Shown here: in pieces, positions 12,904 to 23,307 of the stretch
Numbering within the stretch: the first letter of the stretch is position 1
How the letters are laid out: every line of letters starts with the position of its first letter
Source of the DNA: Saccharum officinarum
Lineage: Eukaryota; Streptophyta; Magnoliopsida; Poales; Poaceae
Direction: 5' to 3'
Assembly (NCBI GenBank): GCA_020631735.1
Contig: CM036231.1
Span: 1,639,831 to 1,703,830, forward strand
Length of the DNA: 64,000 nucleotides
Translations under genes and position numbers: made by a program
Notes under the pieces: model-generated
The model's input: the letters and a program-made list of their open reading frames with translations, nothing else
What the model was told of the DNA's origin: nothing
Database searches by the model: none

Positions 12904-13192
12904 AAGAAAGAGTCCTCTCTCAAATGTGGAAAACCCTGCTGCTCTTTTTGGACTTGTGAGAGCAGCTCTAGCGTTGAATCGAACTGAACTGACACAGTTC
13001 GGATGGGTAGAGTTCGGTTCAAGAGAGCTACAGTGTCGTGTAGTAACCCTGACTGATGAGGTTTCACACGCAACACCATCAATGATCTGTCCTATACAAG
13101 GAATTTTTCATTGGACAGCCACGGCACGGTTCGACGATTGAGTTGGGTTCGATTTTACTTCCGACAACGAGATGTCGAACCGTGCAGTGGCC

Positions 13193-13309
13193 CTGTTCAC
13201 TTCAATTTATCGGTCCGTCTTATCAAGACATGGTACAGTGTTTTTCTCTCACGATAAATCAGTCAATAATAGTTTCAGTCATGACTTATCAGCCAAACGA
13301 ACGGAACAC
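13193..13309. mobile_element. Small MITE of the GGCCCTGTTC...GAACGG family
   Basis: It starts GGCCCTGTTCACTTCAA and ends TCAGCCAAACGAACGGAACA, with interior TTTTTCTCTCACGATAAATCAG, a text recurring in many Andropogoneae MITEs. It is about 117 bp and non-coding. Related fragments lie at 52895-52996 and 53098-53215. Confidence 0.6.
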
Positions 13310-14614
13310 TGGAGGTGCACCTGATCCAACGGTGATGGGAATTGGTGCCACGCACACGGTACAGCATCCGCGTGGAATTATCGCATTCTCGAGCCGATCA
13401 CACCCGTTACTGGCGACTGTTGAGTGGTGAAGTCGAAACGAAAAAAATGCAACAAACACAGAATGGAGCCGATGACGGCATACAGAATCCCAACAGAACG
13501 CAGTCACGTGTAGCGTGCAGCGAAGGACGCAGTCACGCAGCAGAGGCCCGCGGCCACGGCACGCCTCCACGCCAGACGCCCCAGGCAGCCCGCACGGCCG
13601 CACCCGCACCGGCATGCGCCTGCCTTCTCCGACTCCCGGCCACCCGGTGGCGGCAGCCGTGCGCCCGCGGGCGCGGTGGCCGGCGCCCGGGCAGTGAGGC
13701 ACGCCACGCCACGACGTCTCAACTCCGATGAAAGCGAATCCACCAACGGACACTCGGGGCAGGCGGCGTCGTAACGTATCCAGTGCCGCGCCGCACTGAT
13801 GCTGGCGTGTCGCTGGGCGCTGGCACTGTGCCCGTGTGAAGTGTGAACGCCAGCTCCGGCGGAATATGCTGGTGGGGGTGGGCGCGCTCCTGCTGCCCCT
13901 ACGGCTGCCGCGGGGGATATACCGAGGGCCGACGGCCGAGGGTATCTTATCTATGCCCCGGCAGCACCGACGTGAGCGACCAGAATCCACGCGCCCGTGA
14001 GCTGGCGAACGCCGAATCGATTTGTTGGAACACAACGCAACAAAACATGCTACGCCTAGGCCCTCCCACCGTATCCGTATCGTCGCTCTGATCAATGCCT
14101 CGGAAGAGTAAGGACAGTATACATACTTACTAGTAGAAAAGAAATGGTCCGGGAACGTGCCAGTGCTGCCACTACTCCACCGTGTCCCGCGTCCGCTCAA
14201 ACGCCGGCCGGCTCGACCCCGACGACCGGTCGGACGGCGTCGTGGCGTTGCGGCCTGGCCATCTCTAGCTTAGCCGAAGTATACGTACGTTGTGCGTCCA
14301 TGCCAGTCCAGACGTCTGGACGTGCAGGAGGAAGCAACGCGGTTGGGTGGATTTCATCCATCCAGCTCCTGCGGATCTCTGAGCTAGCTGTTGGTGTGTC
14401 TGCCTGGCTGCCTGCCTCTGCGCTCTGCCGCCCCTGTGGAGCAGCAGGGAATGGGATCCGAGGCCGCGATCCCGTCCGTGGCACGATAGGGCGGTCGTCA
14501 GATGACGCCTCCACCAGAACGGCAAGAGGGACGCTGCCATAAATGATAACCCGGTCACGACACCGTCTGCGCTGTCCACCGGTGGCATGGCAGCGCGCGG
14601 GGTGAACATGAAAC
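13310..14614. other. GC-rich intergenic block, no gene recognised
   Basis: ORFs up to 303 codons overlap on both strands, with Arg/Pro/Ala/Gly-rich low-complexity translations and no domain. I interpret them as chance ORFs in GC-rich DNA. Confidence 0.4.
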
Positions 14615-14616
14615 TA

Positions 14617-14839
14617 AGGCTCCGTTTAAAGTTTAACTCTCATCACATCCATGTTCCCTTAAATACACGAAGTACTCACTAAATGTAGACTAATTACATG
14701 CATGTCGGCACAGATTAGGAGTAATTTACGAGACGAATCTATTAAACCTAATTAGTTCAAGATTGGAAATTTTTTTTGTCAAATAAGACGAAAGTGCTAC
14801 AGTGTTTGTTAAACTTTAACATCCAAACCAAACGGACCT
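14617..14839. mobile_element. Tourist-like MITE
   Basis: The termini are AGGCTCCGTTTAAAG and, reverse-complemented, AGGTCCGTTTGGTTTGG, flanked by TA/TAA. The interior GAGACGAATCTATTAAACC and CTACAGTGTTTG blocks are shared with the elements at 27029-27271 and 63700-63997. Confidence 0.75.
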
Positions 14840-16532
14840 TAAACGCAGGCGCCAGACGGCCGGACTTGTTTAATCCGCGGAGGACTTTTTAAAAGGGCCA
14901 TTAGTCAGTAATCGCAACCCGGCACTAGTACTGTACTAGTGTACTGCTGGTACACTGCTCATAGGATCCATCCTTTGATCCATTATCCATGTGGCGGCGA
15001 CGTCGACGGTAGCTACGAGTTGTTCAGGGACGATGATGCTCGGTGCCGTGCCTTTATTTATTTAGCCATCACTTCAGTATTAAGAGAAACAAGCATGGCC
15101 TGCTCCTCCGGTAGAAGCGACGGCCACGTCCTCCAGAAAAATCACAGCCGTCTGAATTCGCATCGTCTGGTGGAGATTCGGTGCCTTCGCTCCCGGTACG
15201 CTCAGATTTAGCTTCCTGCCAGCTTTTAGAGCTTCTTCTCGTCGGTGTTTCGCTGAACCAGCTTCCACTGGACCCACTGTCCTCGGCTTCTTCCCAATCG
15301 GGACAAAAAAAACGACCTTTCACCTCGTTCGTTCCGCCTAGATCTATTTCCTCCCGCATTTCATCGTCGCGTCTTCTCTGCCGTCCCCGTTGCAGCCGTC
15401 CGTCTCTGCGCGTTCGCCGGTGGGTTACGCGGCGTTCTTGTCCTCGCCGTCTCCTCTTCGGTCTGCCCTGCCCCTTCTTCGTCCCCGCGCGCTGCACACA
15501 GCCGCTCCGGCCTTCCTCGCCGCTGTGTTTGGCTCGTCCCCTTCGTGGTGAGCCGTTGCTGGCCGCCGCGGAGGGGGGGGGCACGAGAGGGTGCGCAAGA
15601 GATCCGGAGGAGCAGGAGGGTCAGGAGAAAGGGGGTCAGAGTCCGCTGTCCGTCGGGGACGGTACCCGGTGGCGGGCTGCTCATCGGAGGAGGCGGGCTT
15701 CGTCGGATTGGAGGCGGAGGGAGAGGCGCCGTTGCCGCTGTTGGAGAGGGGAGGCGGAGGGGGTCTTCATCTCCAAGCCGCCCTTGTCAGAGACAAGGGG
15801 TGCCGTTCGCTCGCTTCACCGGGGTGCTGTAGCTGTCTCACAGCTTCCGTTCGCTCGCCGCACGCTTAGATCTGCAGGTATCGTCATCTTGTTCACTTCA
15901 TCCTTTTTTCCTCTTGTCTGTTCTCCGTGTTGCCCGTGGGTCTATGCTCAGCTATGTTGTCATACGCTTGTGTTCATTGTGTTCTGGATAACCTTCTTTA
16001 CCGATTCCTGCTCCCTTCGTGCTTGGCGTCTTAGGATTCTCTTGGAAGCTTCCCGGCCTGCCGAGGGCTACTGTCGCTGTGCTCGACCTGTTCGGGACCT
16101 GCTCTTCGAGAATCCGGTTCCGTTGGCAGCCACAGGATCTGTGTTGCTCCCGTTACCGCGTCCTTGCTATTCCCGAAAGACGCCGGTGTTTGGGTTCCCT
16201 TTTCAGGTGCGACTGCCGCCTCCTTCTAGATATACCTACTCATGACGCATGTACTTCGTGGGGCTCTATAGACTGATGTGCCTTTGGTGTTTTTTGCTTC
16301 ATGGAAGTACCTTGAGAGGGCCAGCACACTCCTGACAGCTGCTCCAAGATTGGCCGCCGTGTTTTTGAGGGGGAGGGCAGGGGGTCACGGCGGTCACAGA
16401 GACGGGGAAGGACCGGGCAGGGAAGGGAGAGAGGGCAGGGTACTATGATTTACTAAAATTGGATTTGGGATTATAGGCACAGGGTGTTGGGAGAGTGGGT
16501 GGGTAGATACAGCTAATTATTTTTTTACACTA
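14840..16532. other. GC-rich region left of the Helitron genes; possible leader, Helitron 5' end not located
   Basis: 15180-16280 is GC-rich with a long open frame on the plus strand (15181-16245) whose translation is low-complexity and matches no family I know. At about 15870 there is a good donor context (CTGCAG|GTATCG), so this could be a transcribed leader. 16330-16440 is strongly purine-rich (G/A). A TC-type Helitron 5' terminus should lie somewhere here or farther left, but no candidate was convincing. Confidence 0.35.
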
Positions 16533-17012
16533 ATGGCTATTTTTCCTATCAATTTAACATACCTTGCTATCTTGAAAGATGTTGCGCTGCGCTATTGCTT
16601 GCCTTATGTAGGTTGCGTACACGAAATTACTGGAGATGGGATTCATGTGTATGGTGTAGAGATACAGCTACCAGCCCAACTGGTTGGTGCGCCGCCGCGT
16701 ACGTTGTTTTTTTGGGCTGATGCTGTTGTAGATGACTTTATAGCTTACGAGGGAGCAGCGTTACAGGGTCTTCTAACTTTGCAGAGAATGTACGGGTTTA
16801 GAATTGTAGACTATAGTGCGCAGGCAATAAGGCTAAGGTCTTTAGCCGAGCGTCTTTTGCCGCTTGCAAACAGAGGCGCCCATCTTGCTAGATTAGTTCT
16901 TGCAGCCTCACGTCATCAGAATATTCCTTTGTCTACCTTAGTACTATGCGCTGAAGATCTGTTATATGAGGTCAACCTTATGTCACAAGAATCCACCATG
17001 TCTTCTTTCTAG
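16533..17012 (+). CDS. Uncharacterised 159-aa protein carried with the Helitron genes
   Basis: A single open frame runs from ATG to TAG, followed by an AT-rich tail with AATGAAATAC (a possible poly(A) context). The protein is compact, alternating hydrophobic and polar residues. It begins with a segment like LTYLAILKDVALRYCLP and has a central block FFWADAVV...AALQGLLTLQRMYGF followed by helix-like Leu/Arg/Ala-rich segments. It has no signal peptide, membrane helix, zinc finger or NTPase motif. From memory it resembles a family of short uncharacterised grass proteins seen near transposons; I cannot confirm this. Codon choice is mixed, not the GC-rich bias of grass housekeeping genes. Position and strand (1 kb before RepHel, same direction) suggest it is Helitron cargo or a third Helitron gene. 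Confidence 0.6.
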   Translation: MAIFPINLTYLAILKDVALRYCLPYVGCVHEITGDGIHVYGVEIQLPAQLVGAPPRTLFFWADAVVDDFIAYEGAALQGLLTLQRMYGFRIVDYSAQAIRLRSLAERLLPLANRGAHLARLVLAASRHQNIPLSTLVLCAEDLLYEVNLMSQESTMSSF

Positions 17013-17474
17013 AATGAGCCTGTTCCCTTAGGTGGTACATGTTCCGTATTTGTTTTCATGTAACTGCAACTGTGCAATGAAATACAAAGTGTTCCTGTTC
17101 CTCATATGTTGGCCACCTCTGTTATGCTGTGTTGCCTACAGATTCCTGCTTTCCACTTGCTTATTTTTTTTCTACATGTCCTATGCTGCATAAGATTTAG
17201 TACACTGAAAGATTGAGCAGTTTCAGAGATCGTATCATACTTATATTATCATCGGCAATATTCAGCATCCAAAAGTAGATTGCTTCACCTCAGTAAAAAA
17301 AGGAAGGGTTCTATGTTCATCTCTTGTAGTAATTATTCCGCTGTTGTATGCACAAAGGATTTTACAGACTACTCTATCTCTATGTTACACTGTCAATGAT
17401 TGTTGTTATGCTTTGCCCATGCAACTGCTTTCATTGTTGCGTGCACGTGTTAAGATACACAGCTTGTTGGCCTC

Positions 17475-20400
17475 ATGGATTACTCAGCTACCACGACCGA
17501 CCCATGTCCATGTACGTAAACAAAAAGATAGCTAAGGTCTCATTACATCTGTGCCCATCCAAATTTTGCATATTTTGCCATTTGGTTTCATGTTTATGAA
17601 TATGATAATGTTTAATGTTATATATCTATATCTGCCAGCGGATGCTTCGGTGCGTATAGACACCTTTGCTCCAGGCACTTCGTCAGGCCGGCGCACCAGA
17701 GGACGTATGTATCGTCCAGTGCATGAGCCGCTTTACTTATGTAAGATATTCGATAGTCTTTCTTAGGTAATCTTTACAAATCTGTGAGCAGGGACGCCGG
17801 CAAATGCTTCATTGCGTATAGCCGCCTCTGCTCCAAGCGCTTCGTCAGCCCCTCGCACCAGAGGACGTACGCATCCTTCCATGCATAAACCGCTCTGGTT
17901 ATGTAAAATGTTCAATAGTCCTTCTTAGCCAAACCTTGCAAATCTCTTCACAGGATCCAGCACATCCTATGCTATACAGCATTCTGATCCATCTACTTCT
18001 AGACAAAAAAGGAGAAAGCTCTTGCAGCAGCACCGTCTTGTGTGGGGAGGTATTTATAATTGCCACACACTATTCATTGCTTACATTCTTCTGGCCCACA
18101 AAAGGGACCTCACACATATGCTCTCCTAACAGGTGCAGCCTCTAGATATTGTGCTAACCTTCAGTGTGGCCAATTTGATGACCAGTTTGTCGATGCACTC
18201 AAAGGTAGCCTGTAAAAAAAAATGTTTCCTGTTCCTTTCTCTGCTGCCATCCAATTTCACCTGCTCACACATATGGTTCATCCGTGTTCCTTTATCTATT
18301 GTCTATTCTTCAAGCAGTCTCCTATCCTGGAAGATCATACTATGGAGGTCCCGATCAGCGGTGCTCACATTGCCGTGCTATTTTTTGGCGTGCTGAGAAA
18401 GTAGGCAAAGAATCACGGAGTTCTTCTGATTCTGTCATCTATAATAGATGCTGTAAAGGAGGCAAGGTGGTCGTTGCACCTTTTCTACCTAGACCAGAAC
18501 CGTTGGCCTCTTTAGCGAAATTTGGGGGGGAGCCATCTCAAATAAGTTCATGAAGAACATAAGACAGTATAATTGTTTGTTTGCATTCACTTCTATGGGA
18601 GCAAACATCGATCGATCTATGAATGATGGTAGAGGACCCCCCGTTTTTAAGATCTGTGGGCAGATACATCACCGTATTGGTTCCTTGCTACCTCCAGAAG
18701 GTCAGAATCCGCAGTTTATTCAGCTTTATGTATATGATACATCAAACGAGATACAGAATAGACTTGCTGCACTCCATCGTGATGAAAGGAGAGAGGCTGA
18801 TCTAGATCCAGCTATTATTCAGTCCCTAACCGATATGCTTGATGGTCACAACTCATTGGCACAACAGTTCAGAATGGCTAGAGATAGACTCGCACAAAAT
18901 GATGCCGAAGAATTTGTGATTCATATTGTTGGTCCCAGGGACGGAGACCCCCCTCAGTACAGTTTACCAGCTACAAATCAATTGGCAATGCTTGTGGTTG
19001 GAGATTTCACCCCAGAAGCCTATGAGAGGGATATCATCATCCAGCGTGAAGCAGGTGGTTTAGAACAGATATCTGCCCTCCATCCAGCATTTATGGCTTT
19101 ACAGTATCCTCTCTTGTTTCCGTATGCTGAGGCAGGCTGGCAACCAGGTGTTCTTTACACTGGTGCAGCGCCAGCTACAGAAAATGCTCATGTCAGAGTC
19201 ACAATGCAGGACTATTACTGCTACATGTTTCATTACAGAAAGAACGAACCTAATCCGTATTTATGCTATGGAGCATTATCAAGTCAGGCCAAAGTTGATG
19301 CTCGAGCTTGTGTGGATGAAAACAGGCTAAGATACATAGTACAGAAACAGGCTGATATCAGGATGGAGAGTATCCAAGGGATCTGTGATGCTATTAGCAG
19401 GGGATCAACAGAAGGAAGTGAAATGGGAAAGATGACCATTCTACCAGCGTCGCACACTGGTGGAAGACGCTACATGATACAGAACTACCATGATGGTATA
19501 GCTATCTGTCGAGAATATGGTCCTCCAGATTTTTTCATCACTTTCACATGTAATCCTAAGTGGTTAGAGATTGCTGAGGCCATCTTTGAGGTTGGACAAA
19601 AGCCCACTGACAGAAATGATTTGATAGTCAGAGTGTTTAACATGAAGTTGGAGGAACTTCTCCATGATATTAAGGCTGGTACACCTTTCGGTCCCTGTGC
19701 TGCAGGTATATCAAGCACTGCATACTATTTGTCTATATGCCTTCTCCTATCTACCTGTTTCTGCCTTAGTGAATACACATTGCTTCCTAACCATTTCAAC
19801 CTACCTTCGTTTAAATGCAGTCCTTCACACAGTTGAATTCCAGAAACGCGGCCTTCCACATGCACATATTATTCTGTGGACCTCAAGTGACACAGCCAAT
19901 CCAACTCCAGTAATGATTGATAGATATATATCTGCAGAGATACCTGATCCTAGGTTGGATCCACTTGGCTATGCTCTTGTTGCAGAGCACATGATACATG
20001 GGCCTTGTGGCACCAGCAACCCTAGGTGTCCGTGTATGAAGAATAACAGATGTTCCAAACATTTCCCAAAACCATATCAGGAGCAGACCACGGTTGACAG
20101 TAAGGGTTTCGCTGTGTATAAAAGGAGGCAAGACGCAATGTTTATTCTCAAAGGTGGTTGCAGCATGGATAATAGATGGGTAGTCCCATATAATATGTTG
20201 CTCCTAAAAAAGTATCAAGCTCACATAAATGTCGAATGGTGCAATAAGACTACTTTCATCAAATATCTCTTCAAATATGTAACTAAAGGAGCAGATTGCA
20301 GCAAGGCGTATCTACAAAGAGTGAAAAAGGGTCAGGAAACACCTTATGATCAGCAGACAGCCACTGTGAATGAGGTCAAAGAATACCTTGATTGTAGATA

Positions 20401-22729
20401 TATTTGCGAACAGGATGCATGTTGGAGAATTTTTGGATATGATATTCACAGGCATTATCCACCAGTAGAAAGAATGCCTGTACATCTTCCCAATGAAAAC
20501 TTCATCACTTATAGTGCCAGAGCCAAGATGGATAGATTAGTGAGCTCAGAGTTCTTGAGGAGGACGATGCTAACTCAGTGGTTTATCTGCAATCAAAATT
20601 TCCCAGAAGCTAGGACCCTCGCTTATCCACAGTTCCCTTCAAAATGGTTATGGGATGCAAAGGATAGAAAGTGGAATAGGCGCAGGCAACAGCATGGTAA
20701 AATAGGTCGCCTTCATTATGTTCACCCATCTGCTGGTGAACGATACTATCTTAGAATGTTGCTGCTAACAGTTAAAGGTGCCACAAGCTATGAGCATCTT
20801 AGATTCCACAATCGGAGATATCATCCAACCTTTAAAGAAGCATGTAAATCACGGGGTCTCCTTGGTGATGACCAGGAGTGGTACAATGCCTTTGATGAGG
20901 CCGCTGCCTGGGCCACCTCAGCTCAGTTACGCAGCTTATTTGTCACAATGGTGTTGTTTTGTGAAGTAGGTGATGAGAACAGCTTATTTGAGAAAGTGTG
21001 GCGGCATCTATCAGATGATATCATCTACCAGTATAGAGATATGATTGGGGATCCCAATTATTCATTACCTGATTCTAGGACCAGAGACTACCTCTTAGAT
21101 GAGTTGTCCACACTTTTCTCGCAGAGTGGTAGAGACATAGCTGATTTTAATTTACCTCCAAAGACACATGCTGACTATCCTGCTTTGTACAATCGCCTTG
21201 TCGAAGAAGAGTTATCATACCCACCTGATCCATCTATTGATATGAACAGCCCAACTCTGTCCCTTAATGAAGACCAGACACAAGCTTTCAACGCTATAGT
21301 GCACAGAGTTCGGCAAAATCAACCAGGATTCTTCTTCGTGTCAGGTTATGGTGGAACTGGGAAAACATATTTGTGGAATCGAATTGTTGCCTATCTCAGA
21401 CTACAGGGCAAGATTGTCCTCACTGTTGCGTCCTCCGGAGTAGCAGCGCTGCTATTACCAGGAGGCCGTACGGCTCACTCGAGGTTCAAGATACCTTGTG
21501 AGATTGAGGATGACATGATCTGTGATGTCAGTAGGGGCACGATGCTTTCAGACCTTATTCAGCTTACAAGTCTGGTCATCTGGGATGAAGCCCTCATGGC
21601 TAACCGCAAATGCTTTGAGGCGTTAGATCGCACGTTTCGTGATATTGGAAAAGTCAAGAATCCTGAGGCTGCTCATATTCCATTTGGTGGCAAAGTCGTT
21701 GTCTTAGGAGGTGATCTTAGACAGATCCTACCCGTGATTGAAGGAGGTGGAAAACAGGAGGTTATTTCTGCAACTATAATTAGATCGCGCCTCTGGTCTC
21801 ATGTAGAGATACTGAGCCTCACACAGAATATGCGATTGCTGTGCTCGATAGATAACCCTAATGAACAAAAAGAAGTGGCTGAATTCAGTAAATGGATATT
21901 GGATGTAGGAGAAGGGAAAATTCCCTGTACTAAAAAGGATGGAGAGGATGAAGCGAGCTGGATCACTGTCCCACATGATTTGCTTCTATTTCCTGCTGAA
22001 GATAGACTTGCCGCTCTTATACACTCAGTCTATCCTAACTTTCAGACAAGCTATAGAGACCCTGTGTACCTTGCACAGAGAGCCATATTAACTCCAACAA
22101 ATGAGCTAACAGATACAGTGAATCAGTACATGGTGCCTTTAGTGCATGGTCAACAGAAAGAGTACCTTAGTTCTGATACGATTGATAAGTCCACAGCTCA
22201 GCATGAAGCCTATGATCTCTTATACCCAATTGAATTCTTAAACTCAATCACTGCAAATAATTTCCCCCATCATAGGATTGTGCTCAAGCAAGGAGTTCCT
22301 ATTATGCTGCTACGCAATCTAAATCAAAGAGCTGGACTTTGCAATGGTACAAGACTGATAGTTACCTCTGTAGGAGATTGGACGATTGAGGCAACAATTA
22401 TGACTGGGAGACATGCAAACCAAACCTGTGCGATACCGCGTATAGCGCTATCTCTCAAGAGTAATAAATGGCCATTTGTTCTCCAGCGACGCCAATACCC
22501 AATAAGAGTTTGCTATGCCATGACAATTAATAAGAGTCAGGGGCAGACACTATCAGCAGTTGGTGTCTATCTTAAGAGGCCAGTTTTCTCACATGGCCAA
22601 CTCTACGTCGCAGTTTCGCGTGTAACCACGAAGCAAGGTTTGAAAATATATATTGAAGATGAAGAAGGCAATCCTACGAATCAGACCAGGAATGTTGTTT
22701 ATAAAGAAGTTATGCAGTACCTATCCTAG
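17475..22729 (+). pseudogene. Helitron RepHel: rolling-circle Rep plus Pif1-family helicase (7 exons, one frameshift)
   Basis: The exons are 17475-17511 (start tentative), 17639-17704, 17792-17866, 17954-18049, 18133-18204, 18318-19705 and 19821-22729. All have GT-AG introns with matching phase 1, for about 1547 codons. The N-terminal region has a Cys-rich patch (CSHCRAIFW...CCKGGK, around 18370-18470). Helitron_like_N follows in exon 6. The Rep domain has the HUH motif in [10 protein letters not shown] (19849 on) and the two-Tyr motif YLFKYVTKG (about 20265). The Pif1-type SF1 helicase has Walker A GYGGTGKT (21346), Walker B VIWDEA (21577), GGDLRQ (21709), INKSQGQTL (22528) and AVSR (22611). 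The frame changes in a 7-G run at 18523-18529, where one base appears lost; this is either a mutation or a homopolymer error. Otherwise catalytic residues are intact, so it could be functional if the shift is artefactual. Confidence 0.88.
17639..17954 (+). repeat. Tandem exon duplication in the RepHel N-terminal region
   Basis: Two units of about 155-160 bp, 17634-17791 and 17792-17953, each contain acceptor, exon and donor. The exons 17639-17704 and 17792-17866 encode related peptides (ADASVRIDTFAPG... and ANASLRIAASAPS..., both ending RTRG). Both preserve the same splice phase, so tandem duplication lengthened the protein by about 25 residues without breaking the frame. Confidence 0.75.
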
Positions 22730-23307
22730 GCATAGACTATAGCATATTATTAATAGCATCCTCATGCTAATATAGTGTACTGTCACCTAACCTTCTGTTA
22801 TCGGTATTCTGCTTCATGGGTCCATGCACCAACTACATCATGCCATACTACGCCATCTTTGCGACAGTTTCCTATTCTTAGCTACCGCGAACTGGAAGCA
22901 GCTTTACATCTGCGCTTCCTCAACCATAGGACACTTACTTTTGTATATGTTTTGCTTAGTGGCTGGAGTTCTGCAGTACACTACGATATAGAATTGTATA
23001 CCTACAAATATGCGGTTCGTAGAAACAGGCCTGCGTGCCTGTCTTACTCAGCCTATGCCATGCATAGAAGCTTTTGGATATGTATACACACTGTGTAATG
23101 AAATGGCTTGGTTCCATTCAGCAATAAAACAAGAAAAAAAAATGTCGCCTCTCTGGTTTGTCTCAAGCTTAGTAATTCTATATTCAATTCGGCTTCATAA
23201 AAAGTCTGAAACCTCTGTGATTTCTATTTAGTGCCTACTAATTCTATATTTAGTTTTGTTTATACAAATACATGACTCACAGCTTCTTGTACTGCTACAG
23301 ATACACC
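22730..23307 (+). other. Spacer between RepHel and RPA genes
   Basis: AT-rich. It probably contains the RepHel 3' UTR (AATAAAAC at about 23123) and the RPA leader; an acceptor-like CTGCTACAG precedes the RPA start codon. ORFs here have no domain. Confidence 0.4.

Noticed and set aside
13289..14200. 303-codon minus-strand ORF
   Set aside because: It lies in GC-rich DNA where all frames are open, with low-complexity Arg/Ser/Pro translation, no domain and overlap with other ORFs and a MITE.
15181..16245. 354-codon plus-strand ORF
   Set aside because: Composition (Arg/Pro/Ser/Leu-rich) and opposite-strand open frames suggest chance. It is more likely an untranslated leader or intron sequence; kept only as region context.
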